NCBI RefSeq assembly: GCF_000235365.1
Contig: NC_016453.1
Span: 372,001-436,000, forward strand
DNA from: Eremothecium cymbalariae DBVPG#7215
Taxonomy: Eukaryota > Ascomycota > Saccharomycetes > Saccharomycetales > Saccharomycetaceae
Direction: 5' to 3'
Length of the DNA: 64,000 bases
The notes under the pieces: model-generated
Databases searched by the model: none
Told to the model about the DNA's origin: nothing
The model's input: the letters and a program-made list of their open reading frames with translations, nothing else
Shown: piece after piece, positions 18,702 to 27,880 of the stretch
Layout of the letters: each line of letters starts with the position of its first letter
Position numbering within the stretch: position 1 is the stretch's first letter
Position numbers and translations under genes: made by a program

Positions 18702-19403
18702 ATGACTAAGTTATCTAAAGAATCTGTTAGCAATCTGTCGGATGAGGAACAGGAAGTCAAGGATGTTTTCCAAATTCCTAGAGGCTATAAACAATGTCAA
18801 CACCTCAATAAGTTCAATAAGCCAAGTAAAGCTGACAAGAAGGAAGTTTGGTTGCTGAAGGTGCCCAAATCTTTGGATATTTCTAAACTTAAGACATTGC
18901 CTATCGATTTTACAGGAGATGCTCCAAGCGAGTTGTCATTAGGTGACAGAAAATACCTTTTAAGAGAAGACCTACTACAAGAGGATCAACAGGCGCAAGA
19001 TTCCAAGGGCAACAAGTTTTCAATTATGGTTCCCAATAATGAGGATAACTTGACTGTTGATTGTAAACTAAGTATTGCAAAGTTTTTCAATGTGAGTGAG
19101 GCAGTAGATATTCCTGCTATTCAATACGATCAAATCAGGACTCCCAGGCAAGATGTCTTAAAGGTAACTGGTTTAAAAATGAGACATTTCGCAACTGGGT
19201 ACAATGCAGAAGATTTTGATATCGATGAGGAGAAACGGTTATCTGATGGCGAACCACCTACGAAGAAGTATAAGAAGTCACACGAAGGCAAGAAGGAGAA
19301 GAAGGAGAAGAAGGAGAAGAAGCATAAGGAGAAGAAAGAGAAGAAAGATAAAAGAGACAAAAAGGATGACAAGGCTAAGAAAGAGAAGAGGACAAAGCAT
19401 TAA
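18702..19403 (+). CDS. RPA34: Rpa34, RNA polymerase I subunit A34.5
   Basis: A 233-residue protein, the same length as S. cerevisiae A34.5 (YJL148W). With A49 it forms the TFIIF-like heterodimer of Pol I that aids rRNA elongation. The conserved dimerisation region begins at FQIPRGYKQCQ (about 24-34) and includes VWLLKVPKSLDISKLKTLP (about 48-66). The C-terminal ~40 residues are an extreme Lys/Glu repeat (KKEKKEKKEKK), as in the yeast protein, acting as a nucleolar and RNA-binding tail. The promoter cluster upstream supports ribosome-biogenesis control. Confidence 0.95.
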   Translation: MTKLSKESVSNLSDEEQEVKDVFQIPRGYKQCQHLNKFNKPSKADKKEVWLLKVPKSLDISKLKTLPIDFTGDAPSELSLGDRKYLLREDLLQEDQQAQDSKGNKFSIMVPNNEDNLTVDCKLSIAKFFNVSEAVDIPAIQYDQIRTPRQDVLKVTGLKMRHFATGYNAEDFDIDEEKRLSDGEPPTKKYKKSHEGKKEKKEKKEKKHKEKKEKKDKRDKKDDKAKKEKRTKH

Positions 19404-19561
19404 CAGACTCTTTATTCTTCCCATTGCCATCGGTCAGGTCTTTTCGATTGTATCATAGTTTGTTAGTTAACTAGCAGTTTAGTAGGAACCAGCTTAACGG
19501 TAAATGCATTATATTATATTTGATCATTATTAATTTCTATATATATATAGGCTGGCTATTT

Positions 19562-20461
19562 TCAAACTCTGTCGGAATAGTCTTTTAAGATGCCAGCCAT
19601 ATGAGTGTTGGTAATCTTTCCCTTTCTTTGTTTCCGCTTTTTAACCTCGACTCTAGTGGATCCTTGCTTCTTCACAGTAGCAGGATCCACACTCGCAGGT
19701 TTCAATCCTAAATCTTGCAACTTCCTTGGTAATTCTGATCGTTGTGGCAACTTACAATTCTGCCACATCTTTACAAAATCTTCTTCAATATGTCCTAAAG
19801 CACCTCCAAAGTTGTACCACACAAATCTTGGAGAATTGTCCTTCTTGGTCCGAGAAACAAGGATCCTATGCTTCTTCTCCAATTCATCTATCACATCAAA
19901 ACACTGGAGCCAACCATCCTTCAATTCCTTGCAAGATATACCTTTAAAGGTAACCTGAGTACGGGTCAACTTTAATAGCTCCTCCGCAGAATGGACGTCA
20001 TAAATGGAGACATATTGCAATGTGTCTTTCTTGGGATCAAACTTGAATTTAGCTAGGCCTTTAAGCATCGGAATCACAGTGTTGCCCTTGGGTAACGATA
20101 AATACGACTCAATTTGATCTATTGGAACCGGCTCCGCTCTTTCTTGAATATATTCTGTGGCTATAAGCATCTTCGTAGAAAGATGCGTCGAATCCAATCG
20201 ACCACTGTCGCTACCAGCTGGGCTGGCTGACTTCTGCAGCGGCACACTCCCTAGTTTTAGCTTCTTAGTAGATGATTGTTGTGCCTGATCTTGCTTATCA
20301 TCATAATCCTTTGAATCTTCTCTTTTAACTGGCTTAATGCCTTCCAACCCACTATTATTAACTGCCGGCTCCTGATTGACAACCTTTCTTGTTGAAATCA
20401 CAGGAGCTGTCTTGATTTTGCTTTTAAAAGCATTTAAATTTGCCAATAGATCGTTGCTCAT
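19562..20461 (-). CDS. TFA2: Tfa2, TFIIE small subunit
   Basis: A 299-residue protein matching TFIIE-beta Tfa2 (328 aa, YKR062W). It forms TFIIE with Tfa1 and recruits TFIIH to the Pol II preinitiation complex. The first ~90 residues are a charged, disordered region. A winged-helix core follows, with IATEYIQERAEPVPIDQIESYL and FKFDPKKDTLQYVSIYDV. The C-terminus is strongly basic (VEVKKRKQRKGK), as in TFIIE-beta. It is convergent with RPA34. Confidence 0.94.
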   Translation of the reverse strand: MSNDLLANLNAFKSKIKTAPVISTRKVVNQEPAVNNSGLEGIKPVKREDSKDYDDKQDQAQQSSTKKLKLGSVPLQKSASPAGSDSGRLDSTHLSTKMLIATEYIQERAEPVPIDQIESYLSLPKGNTVIPMLKGLAKFKFDPKKDTLQYVSIYDVHSAEELLKLTRTQVTFKGISCKELKDGWLQCFDVIDELEKKHRILVSRTKKDNSPRFVWYNFGGALGHIEEDFVKMWQNCKLPQRSELPRKLQDLGLKPASVDPATVKKQGSTRVEVKKRKQRKGKITNTHMAGILKDYSDRV

Positions 20462-21101
20462 ACGTGTGATTCAAACTTAGTACTGAGACCTGCTTCCTTC
20501 TGTCCACTCTCTTATGTTTGAGAGTGTTAACTAGAATACAACTGTTCTACGTTATAGCCTCATAGTGCATGAGTAATATTTGATGTTACCCGGACTTATA
20601 ACATTAACGTGCAAAATGATACATGATTCGTTATAAATTTTGATTTCGATATCGCCGTTGTTTCTCATCACTAACTATTCCATTTATTAATTTAAACTAA
20701 TGGTTTTATATGAAGCCAGGGCTCTTAGGTCTAATGAATTTTAGCAGTACAGACACGAATTGCCAGCCCTAGTTATGGGACGGTGAGTATGCCACTGTCT
20801 GTATTCCTCCATGTTTTCATGTTGGCCTAATTGTTCTTTTGACCAAGATATATGGGTCTCAATCTAGAGACTTGTCATAGATAGAAATATTATCCAACTT
20901 TAAAACCATCGTCGTTAGAGGTTGCTTCCGCAAGGTTAAGCGATCCATGAAACGGTGATGACCTGAGGAATGGAACATGCGCTGTAAAATTTTTCATGTA
21001 TGACTTATCGTCGTTATATATGCATACATATACATACATGCCTTGAAATTCGAATTATATATAGGTGTTTTTCATATGCGATAGGTTGAGTAATTTGGTC
21101 A
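20462..21101. other. TFA2 promoter and MRX5 3' flank
   Basis: About 640 bases between two leftward genes. A Reb1 site is noted separately at 20586-20592. A TA-rich run near 21010-21065 adjoins the MRX5 end. No open frame or RNA gene was seen. Confidence 0.5.
20586..20592. promoter_or_regulatory. Reb1-type site upstream of TFA2
   Basis: TTACCCG matches the Reb1 core, ~125 bp upstream of the TFA2 start. This is a usual distance for a yeast general regulatory factor. Confidence 0.55.
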
Positions 21102-22199
21102 TTATAAAAATTGCAGAAGCATTTCCGATTGGATTAGCTTTTGTTCTTCATGAAGTTGTTTTAGAAGGGAATCTGCTTCCTTTTGTAGAGAGATGGTGGC
21201 CTTCGGATCGTTGACGATGGTTGTTAAAAGATCACCCATGCATTGCATAAGTTGGTATTGAAAGATGGGTATATTTGGATTAGTGGTAGAATAGTTACCA
21301 ATCGTTTCATTACCGCTTTGCGGAACATCTTCCGATAGTCTGTTTTTAAGGCTCGATCTGACCAATTTTGCGTTTAATTTCCGTGCTTGGGCGTAGTTAT
21401 CGGACCACTTCGAAAGCATTTTTACACAGGTGCAGAAAAGTAGTTGATTTCTTGTTAGAGGAACATCGAGCAACGTAGGAGGTAAAAGGTGAGCCTTGAG
21501 GTACAAAACTTGATGAAGCATAACTGTCTGAGTGATCTTATCTTGCCCAACTAGTAGGTCGAGACACTTTTTAACCTCATCAATACCGCCAACGGAAAGT
21601 GCCACACGCCAAACTAATCTCTGAGATATAACAGCCAATTTCTCATAATTTTCAATCCATTTGTCCCTCCATTCAGCATAATATTCATGCCTCTTGCTTT
21701 TATTGCACAATATCACTGAAAAATCTAATGGATATTTAGGAAGCTCATTAGTCGTCGACATAAGCTCCTTCACATGTGCAGTCGAAAACCCTGGTCTCAT
21801 AACTATCCTGTAAAAATCTTGAGGTTTTAGCCCGTCCTCATGATAGAGTGCCTGCTCCCAAATTAACCTATATAGCGCCCCGCTGTCATGTCCACATTCA
21901 AGAATCCTATCCTTCAATGGCTTAAGATGCATGTTATGCTCTACCATATCTCGCAACCTGTACATCAGCACTTCATAATGTGTCATGATATTCCGCTCTT
22001 GCTTGGAGACATCAGGTAAGCCGTCATTCAACAATTCAACAATGCGTTCTTCGTGCTGCTGATTACGTGAGTTGAATAAAGAAAGAGCGCTCCGATTTTG
22101 TGATAAATACTTTAAAGTCGACTTTATATCCAACTCCGGCGTCTTGCCCTTCTTCACATTAGCTGCAACTACCCTCAGAATGCTGAAATATCTCTTCAT
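21102..22199 (-). CDS. MRX5: mitochondrial protein Mrx5-like (YJL147C)
   Basis: A 365-residue protein; YJL147C in S. cerevisiae has 382 residues and associates with the mitochondrial gene-expression organiser MIOREX. The N-terminus (MKRYFSILRVVAANVKKGK) is a mitochondrial presequence. The rest is predicted mostly helical without recognised catalytic motifs. Position between TFA2/RPA34 and IDS2 matches YJL147C. The molecular function is not known to me. Confidence 0.82.
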   Translation of the reverse strand: MKRYFSILRVVAANVKKGKTPELDIKSTLKYLSQNRSALSLFNSRNQQHEERIVELLNDGLPDVSKQERNIMTHYEVLMYRLRDMVEHNMHLKPLKDRILECGHDSGALYRLIWEQALYHEDGLKPQDFYRIVMRPGFSTAHVKELMSTTNELPKYPLDFSVILCNKSKRHEYYAEWRDKWIENYEKLAVISQRLVWRVALSVGGIDEVKKCLDLLVGQDKITQTVMLHQVLYLKAHLLPPTLLDVPLTRNQLLFCTCVKMLSKWSDNYAQARKLNAKLVRSSLKNRLSEDVPQSGNETIGNYSTTNPNIPIFQYQLMQCMGDLLTTIVNDPKATISLQKEADSLLKQLHEEQKLIQSEMLLQFL

Positions 22200-22646
22200 A
22201 ACACCCTCCTTATCCGGCTATAGCCCTTTATATCTATGTCGAGAGCACATTCAATAAAGTCTACGCCTTTGTATCAAAAACTTCACTGAATTTTTCGCTG
22301 CAGTTTTAGCTGAAAAAGAAACCAATCACTAATACCACATGAAGAGAAAGAATCCACGTAACATTATTATACAGTTTTGACGATTGGATTGAGGTTCAAG
22401 ACGGCGTTCATCAACTGCTCCTATCGAATAGCATTTAGCAATAGATTGTTTGTTCTGCATTCTCTTTAGGTAGTATAGTCATCAAACAGGGGCGACAAAC
22501 TGTACCTTATTTTCGTTATTTCATTCATTAAGTTTCTCCGAACAAACTACTTTTATTCACAAGCAGAGGTATATTTATCAAACAATCTTTTAAATAAGTT
22601 TGATTGTTACCAAGTTAGTTACTCAGATATTGTTGTATTTACTGGG
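22200..22646. other. MRX5/IDS2 divergent promoter region
   Basis: A 447-bp divergent intergenic region. It is AT-rich toward IDS2 with a poly-pyrimidine run near 22500-22560. I see no strong consensus site or RNA gene. Confidence 0.5.
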
Positions 22647-23918
22647 ATGGTTGTTTCAAGACCAACTACCCCGGAGTTGACCAAGGAATTAAACATCCCA
22701 AAGGATGTTGCTAGCGCTATGAGGAAGTCATTATCCTATGACTTCCTAAATGTGAACAACAGCAACGAGCAGGCAAGTCCTATTGGGACACCTCGAGTTG
22801 ACACTTCTATGTCGTGTACTACAGGGACGGGGGTTAGCAATGTAAGAGTGAGGGGTCCGCTAAGTGTGATGAGCTCTGATAATGCTTCAAACGATGTCTC
22901 TCCTGATTATCAGCTTTGGAATCATCACATAACCAATGCAAGTCCTTCGGTATCTACAACAACGACTTATAACAATGTTCTCGAGATATTGCAGGACTGG
23001 GATTTCTCTGGAAACTCGTCGGGCAACCATAAAGACGTGCAGAGACGTGGGTCTATTGAAGATGTTCTAAAGGTTAGACATTGGTTGAATCCCCGGTCGT
23101 CCTTTTCCGCTGCTTCTGTAAACGAACCGGAATTATACCCTCCTATGTCTGATAAAAGTTCGTCTGCAAACTTATCTCTTTCTTCCATTCCGGCGGCAGA
23201 AAGAAGGTGTTGGGTAACTTTTATCTCTGATATGTCTGACTTGAAACCAATAATTACATTACATCAGTCATTAATTGCAAGCCAGTCAAAGTACAAGCTT
23301 CTAGTTCTCTATAGTCTAGAAAACCATGGTATCACTGAGTATTTGCAGCCGTACAATATCTCATGTTTGGGGATACACCCTTTGAAACCTATTGTCCCAA
23401 ATGAGCTGTCGGCTAATATAACGTACACTCGAGAGTGGTCTGTATTATCCATGTGGAATGAATTATATGATAAGTTTGACTTGCTTGTGTATTTATCCCC
23501 TTACTCTGTGGTTTTATCTAATGTTGACGAATTATTGGATTTAAGTGATGAAATAGACAATGAGACATGTGTGTTAATAATAAATGGTACCAAAGTACCG
23601 TCATTAATGTCCTTCAAACCACATACTGAGGTAGCGATGGTTCTTGAAGAATTTGTAACTATATATGGGCAGGATTGGGATAAATTGGCGAAATTAAATT
23701 CTATGGATGACTGGAGCATCTTAGACACCTTGTTTGCCTCATCCACTAGCAAGATTGGAGAGCAATATGGTTTAGATGTCCGAAAAATAGATCTAAAAGA
23801 ACCACAAAAGGTAAAGGTGCTTGATTTCAATGAATCAAAGCCTTGGTTAAAAAATAGTGATGATCTTAATGATTATGATAAATTATGGTGGGAGGTATGG
23901 GATAAACTTGATACGTAG
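22647..23918 (+). CDS. IDS2: Ids2, Ime2-dependent signalling protein
   Basis: A 423-residue protein matching YJL146W (IDS2, 469 aa), described as a modulator of Ime2 in meiosis and as an Hsp90 co-chaperone. The N-terminal ~185 residues are Ser/Thr/Asn-rich with TP motifs (VSRPTTPEL, SPIGTPR). The C-terminal domain resembles a glycosyltransferase-8/glycogenin fold (RRCWVTFISDMSDL near 190, then KLLVLYSLE and FDLLVYLSPYSVVLSNVDELLDL), but it lacks a clear DxD motif, so catalysis is doubtful. Synteny with SFH5 and TIM17 fits. Confidence 0.85.
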   Translation: MVVSRPTTPELTKELNIPKDVASAMRKSLSYDFLNVNNSNEQASPIGTPRVDTSMSCTTGTGVSNVRVRGPLSVMSSDNASNDVSPDYQLWNHHITNASPSVSTTTTYNNVLEILQDWDFSGNSSGNHKDVQRRGSIEDVLKVRHWLNPRSSFSAASVNEPELYPPMSDKSSSANLSLSSIPAAERRCWVTFISDMSDLKPIITLHQSLIASQSKYKLLVLYSLENHGITEYLQPYNISCLGIHPLKPIVPNELSANITYTREWSVLSMWNELYDKFDLLVYLSPYSVVLSNVDELLDLSDEIDNETCVLIINGTKVPSLMSFKPHTEVAMVLEEFVTIYGQDWDKLAKLNSMDDWSILDTLFASSTSKIGEQYGLDVRKIDLKEPQKVKVLDFNESKPWLKNSDDLNDYDKLWWEVWDKLDT

Positions 23919-24353
23919 AAAGGAAACAAAAAAGAGATTTGCTTTCTAGGTATCATATGGAAAATTGGACAACTTGAATTACACAATCGGTGGGCTAATA
24001 GAATTCTATGTTTTAATATTGTCTTTTTTAATTTGTAATTTTCTTTAAATGATACTTAAATTTGTATACAAATACCAACTTAACTGGTAATGTGCTTACT
24101 TTTTGAAAAACGAAAGAATGAAACGTATGTCGTATCACTTTAACCAATCGCAATGCATGAATGCAACATGTTTGGGATCTTTCTATACCGTTTACGTATT
24201 GCAAAGCCCTGACCGTGATTGCTAAAATCAAAGTCGGCAACGATCGAAATTCAAGCGCAACGTATCCATTATCAAATCATAAAATAAGTATACACCCATT
24301 TAAATTGTAATCTTCTAACTATCACAGTAAAAGAAAGTAGGAATCCTGAAGGC
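23919..24353. other. IDS2 3' flank and SFH5 promoter
   Basis: About 435 bases between two rightward genes. It is AT-rich, with a T-rich stretch (near 24020) that may end IDS2. No other gene was seen. Confidence 0.5.
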
Positions 24354-25226
24354 ATGAAGTTCCCTAACGATAAGGCTCGTGAAACCTTCGAGAAGATCTT
24401 GGCTGACCTTCCAACGATAATTAGCGAACAATGCGACAATTATGATGAGCTGTACGGTTATAAGTTGATAAAAGGGACTTCAGAAGAAACAGAAAAATAC
24501 TACTATGAAAAGTATGCTTCCGCACTCGTTTACAAGTTTGCTAAGGCTCACAACTTTGAATACGATGTTGTGGTGAAGCGACTCGTCGATACATTGAATT
24601 GGCGTAAGGAATTCAAACCGTTAAGGGCTGGTTTTGTAGAGGATCACGATTCTTTATTCAGTGAAACTGGTATCATCACTAATTATCCAAATGGAGAGCC
24701 AAATCTTAAGGTGCTTACTTGGAACATGTATGGACGGTTGACTAAAAAAAAGGGCCTGCTTAAAGACAATGAGAAGTTCATCAGATACCGAATTGGGTTG
24801 ATGGAACGTGGCTTGCAGTTATTGGACTTTGTTGACGAAGAAAACAACTACATGACACAGATCCACGACTATGAAGACGTGTCGCTATTTGGCTATGATC
24901 ATGATGTCAAGAAGTGTGCAAAAACTATCGTGGATATGTTCCAAGCTTACTATCCTGAAATGTTATATGCTAAATACTTTGTCAATGTACCGCTAGTGAT
25001 GGGTTGGATTTACGACTTAGTCAAGAGCTTTGTTCCAGAGGAAACTAGAAGAAAGTTTGTTGTTCTAAACAGCGGTAAAAAACTAGGCCAGTATATCAAA
25101 AATGTGCCCACGCAGTATGGGGGAAAAACGCAACTTAATTTGGAGGAAGATTTAGTGGACCAAGTTAAACCTACTGATTACGCTCTTTACTTACTGCAGA
25201 AGGACATGGTTGAAGACTTGGACTGA
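24354..25226 (+). CDS. SFH5: Sfh5, Sec14-like lipid transfer protein
   Basis: A 290-residue CRAL-TRIO protein matching Sfh5 (294 aa, YJL145W), a non-classical phosphatidylinositol transfer protein that in S. cerevisiae binds heme. The CRAL-TRIO-N helices include the VVVKRLVDTLNWRKEFKP segment (about 65-82). The lipid-binding domain shows YYPEMLYAKYFVNVPLVM (about 201-218), the usual Sec14 YPE-L---VN-P signature. The C-terminus ends soon after. Position upstream of ROQ1 and TIM17 matches S. cerevisiae. Confidence 0.95.
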   Translation: MKFPNDKARETFEKILADLPTIISEQCDNYDELYGYKLIKGTSEETEKYYYEKYASALVYKFAKAHNFEYDVVVKRLVDTLNWRKEFKPLRAGFVEDHDSLFSETGIITNYPNGEPNLKVLTWNMYGRLTKKKGLLKDNEKFIRYRIGLMERGLQLLDFVDEENNYMTQIHDYEDVSLFGYDHDVKKCAKTIVDMFQAYYPEMLYAKYFVNVPLVMGWIYDLVKSFVPEETRRKFVVLNSGKKLGQYIKNVPTQYGGKTQLNLEEDLVDQVKPTDYALYLLQKDMVEDLD

Positions 25227-26096
25227 GTTTCCAAAAAAAATACCCAAAAAAACCGTTAATCAAACTTTCGACGACGTTTCTTAAATAATAATATTAATTA
25301 ATACATATCTATATGACTCTTTCGTCGTTGCCAACAAGGTTCTGCGGAAACCGTATCTATGGTAATATTACGCTTATCTTTTAACATATACCCGTACACC
25401 ACATTGCCATACCGCGTTACAATTGCCGTAACACGTTGCTCCAATGTGCTGTTTTCATCAGATTTAGAATCAGAATTGCACAAGACCTGGCATACATAAT
25501 GTTACATATCTACAAATCACAGTTGGTCCAACCATAAAAATATCCTCGACCCGCAAAACATCTAGCTAAAGAAACCCGAAGGCTATTTCCAAAATACGTA
25601 AAATCCCCAAAATGTATATGCTGGTGTAAACTGCCAGCCAAAGGTAGCCACGATCAATTACAAGCTAACACAGGCTAACTATCTCGCAACTGTTTCAACT
25701 TCAAACAAGTGGCCATCTTAATTATATATGACTCAAATGATTAACATATACGTAACATGGCATCCCTTCAGCCCTCAGCTTTCTACAACACAACAAACAA
25801 ACAAACAAGCTGTCAACCCAGTTTCAACTGAATTTTGATGCAGTCTACATCACCGCCGCAACCATTTGCCTCCATGAAACTATATATACTACTTTTCGAT
25901 CGATTCTGCAGGCTGTCTTCGTCCTCGAGAGAGGACATGCACACCCATCATGTACGAATATTGTTTCTATTGTCTGGAAACTGATGCAGGCAAATTACAA
26001 AGCTTCCAGAATTCCACGACGCGGAATACGCCCACCGTAACTCCGCACGGTGAAGTTTGGCAGCAGTATATAAGGTGAATTATTTAAAGAGGTGTT
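25227..26096. other. SFH5 3' flank and ROQ1 upstream region
   Basis: About 870 bases with no supported gene. It contains a Gcn4-type TGACTCA (25729-25735), a short direct ACAA repeat (near 25790) and a heat-shock-like TTCCAGAA (26004-26011) about 90 bp before the ROQ1 frame. A small minus-strand frame (25298-25483) looks like chance. Confidence 0.5.
26004..26011. promoter_or_regulatory. partial heat-shock element TTCCAGAA
   Basis: Two inverted nTTCn units in the correct spacing for Hsf1. The third unit (TTC) is not exact. It lies just upstream of the stress-linked ROQ1 candidate. Weak evidence. Confidence 0.3.
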
Positions 26097-26549
26097 ATGT
26101 GTAATGACACAGAAATCAAACATCGGAAGGGGGAAACGATAATCACTACTACCAACAGAATAAGGGTTTTAACAGCAATACAGCCAATGCTTGCAGGGCT
26201 TGATACGAGCATGAATCGCACAGAGAATATCAGCAGAAGCAGAGCGTCAGTAGGTAGGATTCCAAAGCATAGAAGGAGTAAAGATGGACAGAATATGCGG
26301 TGTCGGATTGGGGGTAGACAAAATGAGCGGTCTTATAGGGATAGCATACCCAGGCAAGGCGTACTGATAGATGAAACATTGGATCATTTGGCAATGCAAC
26401 AAGGAACCAATGGAATTTTCTATATAATAGAACTTACTGCACCAAATGGAGCTGCGGGGGATGTTTCTATGCTTAGATACGGTGAGGAAGAGCCGCAGAC
26501 TGGGACTGGGGGAAATATGACGGGAAATCAGCATAACTGCTATAGTTAA
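26097..26549 (+). CDS. ROQ1: probable Roq1 ortholog, Ubr1 regulator
   Basis: A 150-codon frame exactly where ROQ1 (YJL144W, 104 aa) lies, between SFH5 and TIM17. In S. cerevisiae stress-induced Roq1 is cut by the protease Ynm3. The new N-terminal Arg22 binds the ubiquitin ligase Ubr1 and redirects it to misfolded proteins. Similarity is confined to short blocks: RSYRD (78-82) against yeast RSQRD beginning at Arg22, VLIDE (89-93) against SLVEE, and GIFYIIELT (106-114) against VIYYFVELT. The rest is hydrophilic and Arg/Gly-rich, as in hydrophilins. The residue before Arg78 is Glu, not Leu as in yeast. The true start may be Met39 (26211) or Met67 (26295) rather than the first codon. Confidence 0.65.
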   Translation: MCNDTEIKHRKGETIITTTNRIRVLTAIQPMLAGLDTSMNRTENISRSRASVGRIPKHRRSKDGQNMRCRIGGRQNERSYRDSIPRQGVLIDETLDHLAMQQGTNGIFYIIELTAPNGAAGDVSMLRYGEEEPQTGTGGNMTGNQHNCYS

Positions 26550-27043
26550 AGGCAGCCGGCCTTGTGAATATAGCATCATTGTGGAGGAGGTCTTGGGCCG
26601 GCATGATATAAAGCTGGGTGGTGTGTGTTGTTGAGTAAGGGTCTAGAAGAGAAACTGGCCTGAGATGATACCTGAACAGTCGAATAAATGCATCAGGGCA
26701 GAAACGCAGCTATCAGTGCATAAAAGGCGCATAAAATAGTGGATCAAAAAGGATGTGTAAATGTTTTATTCAGTCTGATTAGTAATATGTATATGTGGTA
26801 GATGTTTAAATTGGATTAGTCGTTCAATAACTGGTCACGTTTAACCACGTGACCTTTTTTAGTTCGCTGATAAACCCAAAATTTTTCGCTGAGGCTCACG
26901 AGTCGAAGGTGAACAAGTTGATATTCTATGCAGACTTGAACCAGTTCACGTAACTTTGACTATAAGGTGAAGGCTAGGTGCATCATCTGCAACACATTGA
27001 CCAACTTCTATCGGTGTAGATATAAAAATCAGGGAATATAGAG
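26550..27043. other. ROQ1 3' flank and TIM17 promoter
   Basis: About 490 bases between two rightward genes. The TIM17 promoter part contains the paired E-box-like inverted repeat listed separately. No other gene was seen. Confidence 0.5.
26833..26854. promoter_or_regulatory. inverted repeat with Cbf1-type E-box, TIM17 promoter
   Basis: GGTCACGT (26833-26840) and ACGTGACC (26847-26854) are exact reverse complements; the second arm includes a full CACGTGAC site. It lies ~190 bp upstream of TIM17. Confidence 0.45.
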
Positions 27044-27514
27044 ATGTCAGCAGATCATTCTAGGGACCCATGTCCAATTGTGATTCTAAATGATTTTGGT
27101 GGTGCCTTTGCAATGGGTGTGATTGGTGGTTGTGTTTGGCATGGTATAAAAGGGTTTAGGAATTCTCCACTCGGAGAACGTGGTACGGGTGCTTTGAGCG
27201 CGATTAAAACAAGGGCGCCTGTGGTCGGTGGTAATTTTGGTGTATGGGGTGGTTTATTCTCAACTTTTGATTGTGCAGTTAAGGCTGTTAGAAAGAGAGA
27301 AGACCCATGGAATGCCATTATTGCTGGTTTTTTTACAGGTGGTGCGTTGGCGATTAGAGGAGGGTGGAGGCACACCAGAAATAGTGCTATTACATGTGCT
27401 GCGTTATTGGGTGTATTTGAAGGTGTAGGATTGATGTTTCAAAGATACGCTGCTTGGCAAGCCAAGCCCATGGCGCCACCGCTGCCCGATCAACAACAAC
27501 CAATGCAGGCTTGA
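27044..27514 (+). CDS. TIM17: Tim17, TIM23 translocase core subunit
   Basis: A 156-residue protein matching Tim17 (158 aa, YJL143W), an essential inner-membrane subunit that forms the presequence translocation path with Tim23. The N-terminal [22 protein letters not shown] and [13 protein letters not shown] (about 67-79) blocks are family signatures. Four membrane segments are evident (about 16-36, 60-80, 88-106 and 112-130), with Gly-rich GxxxG motifs. The cysteine pair (about 10 and 79) can form the known Tim17 disulfide. The tail is short, Pro/Gln-rich. It functions together with PAM17, also in this window. Confidence 0.97.
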   Translation: MSADHSRDPCPIVILNDFGGAFAMGVIGGCVWHGIKGFRNSPLGERGTGALSAIKTRAPVVGGNFGVWGGLFSTFDCAVKAVRKREDPWNAIIAGFFTGGALAIRGGWRHTRNSAITCAALLGVFEGVGLMFQRYAAWQAKPMAPPLPDQQQPMQA

Positions 27515-27880
27515 ATGATCGATGCTTGTAGGATTGTCAAAATGCATGTCATGGAATCTCACTACGTCAAAGATACTTCTGGATTTTTTTGTTTCACCTT
27601 TTTTTATATAACGTTTTAATAATACTTATTACTTGTACATATATGTGTATACAGAAGCTCAATAGTACTCACACACTGTAGCACACTTGGGCTAGTTTGC
27701 TGAAGTTTGAACTTACCTAATGGTATCTTTTTTTAACTATTCATTAATTTCATCGCAAAGATATGTATCAGCGGACAAATAACATATACGATAAATGTCT
27801 AAATATACATTAATAACATTTTCTAGGAAATTTATAACTTACTAGTTCTGACGTTATTTACTCGCCCAAATGTAGCTTAT
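27515..27880. other. TIM17 / YAK1 convergent 3' region
   Basis: An AT-rich 366-bp region between convergent genes, with T-runs suited to 3' end formation. No gene or repeat was seen. Confidence 0.55.
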
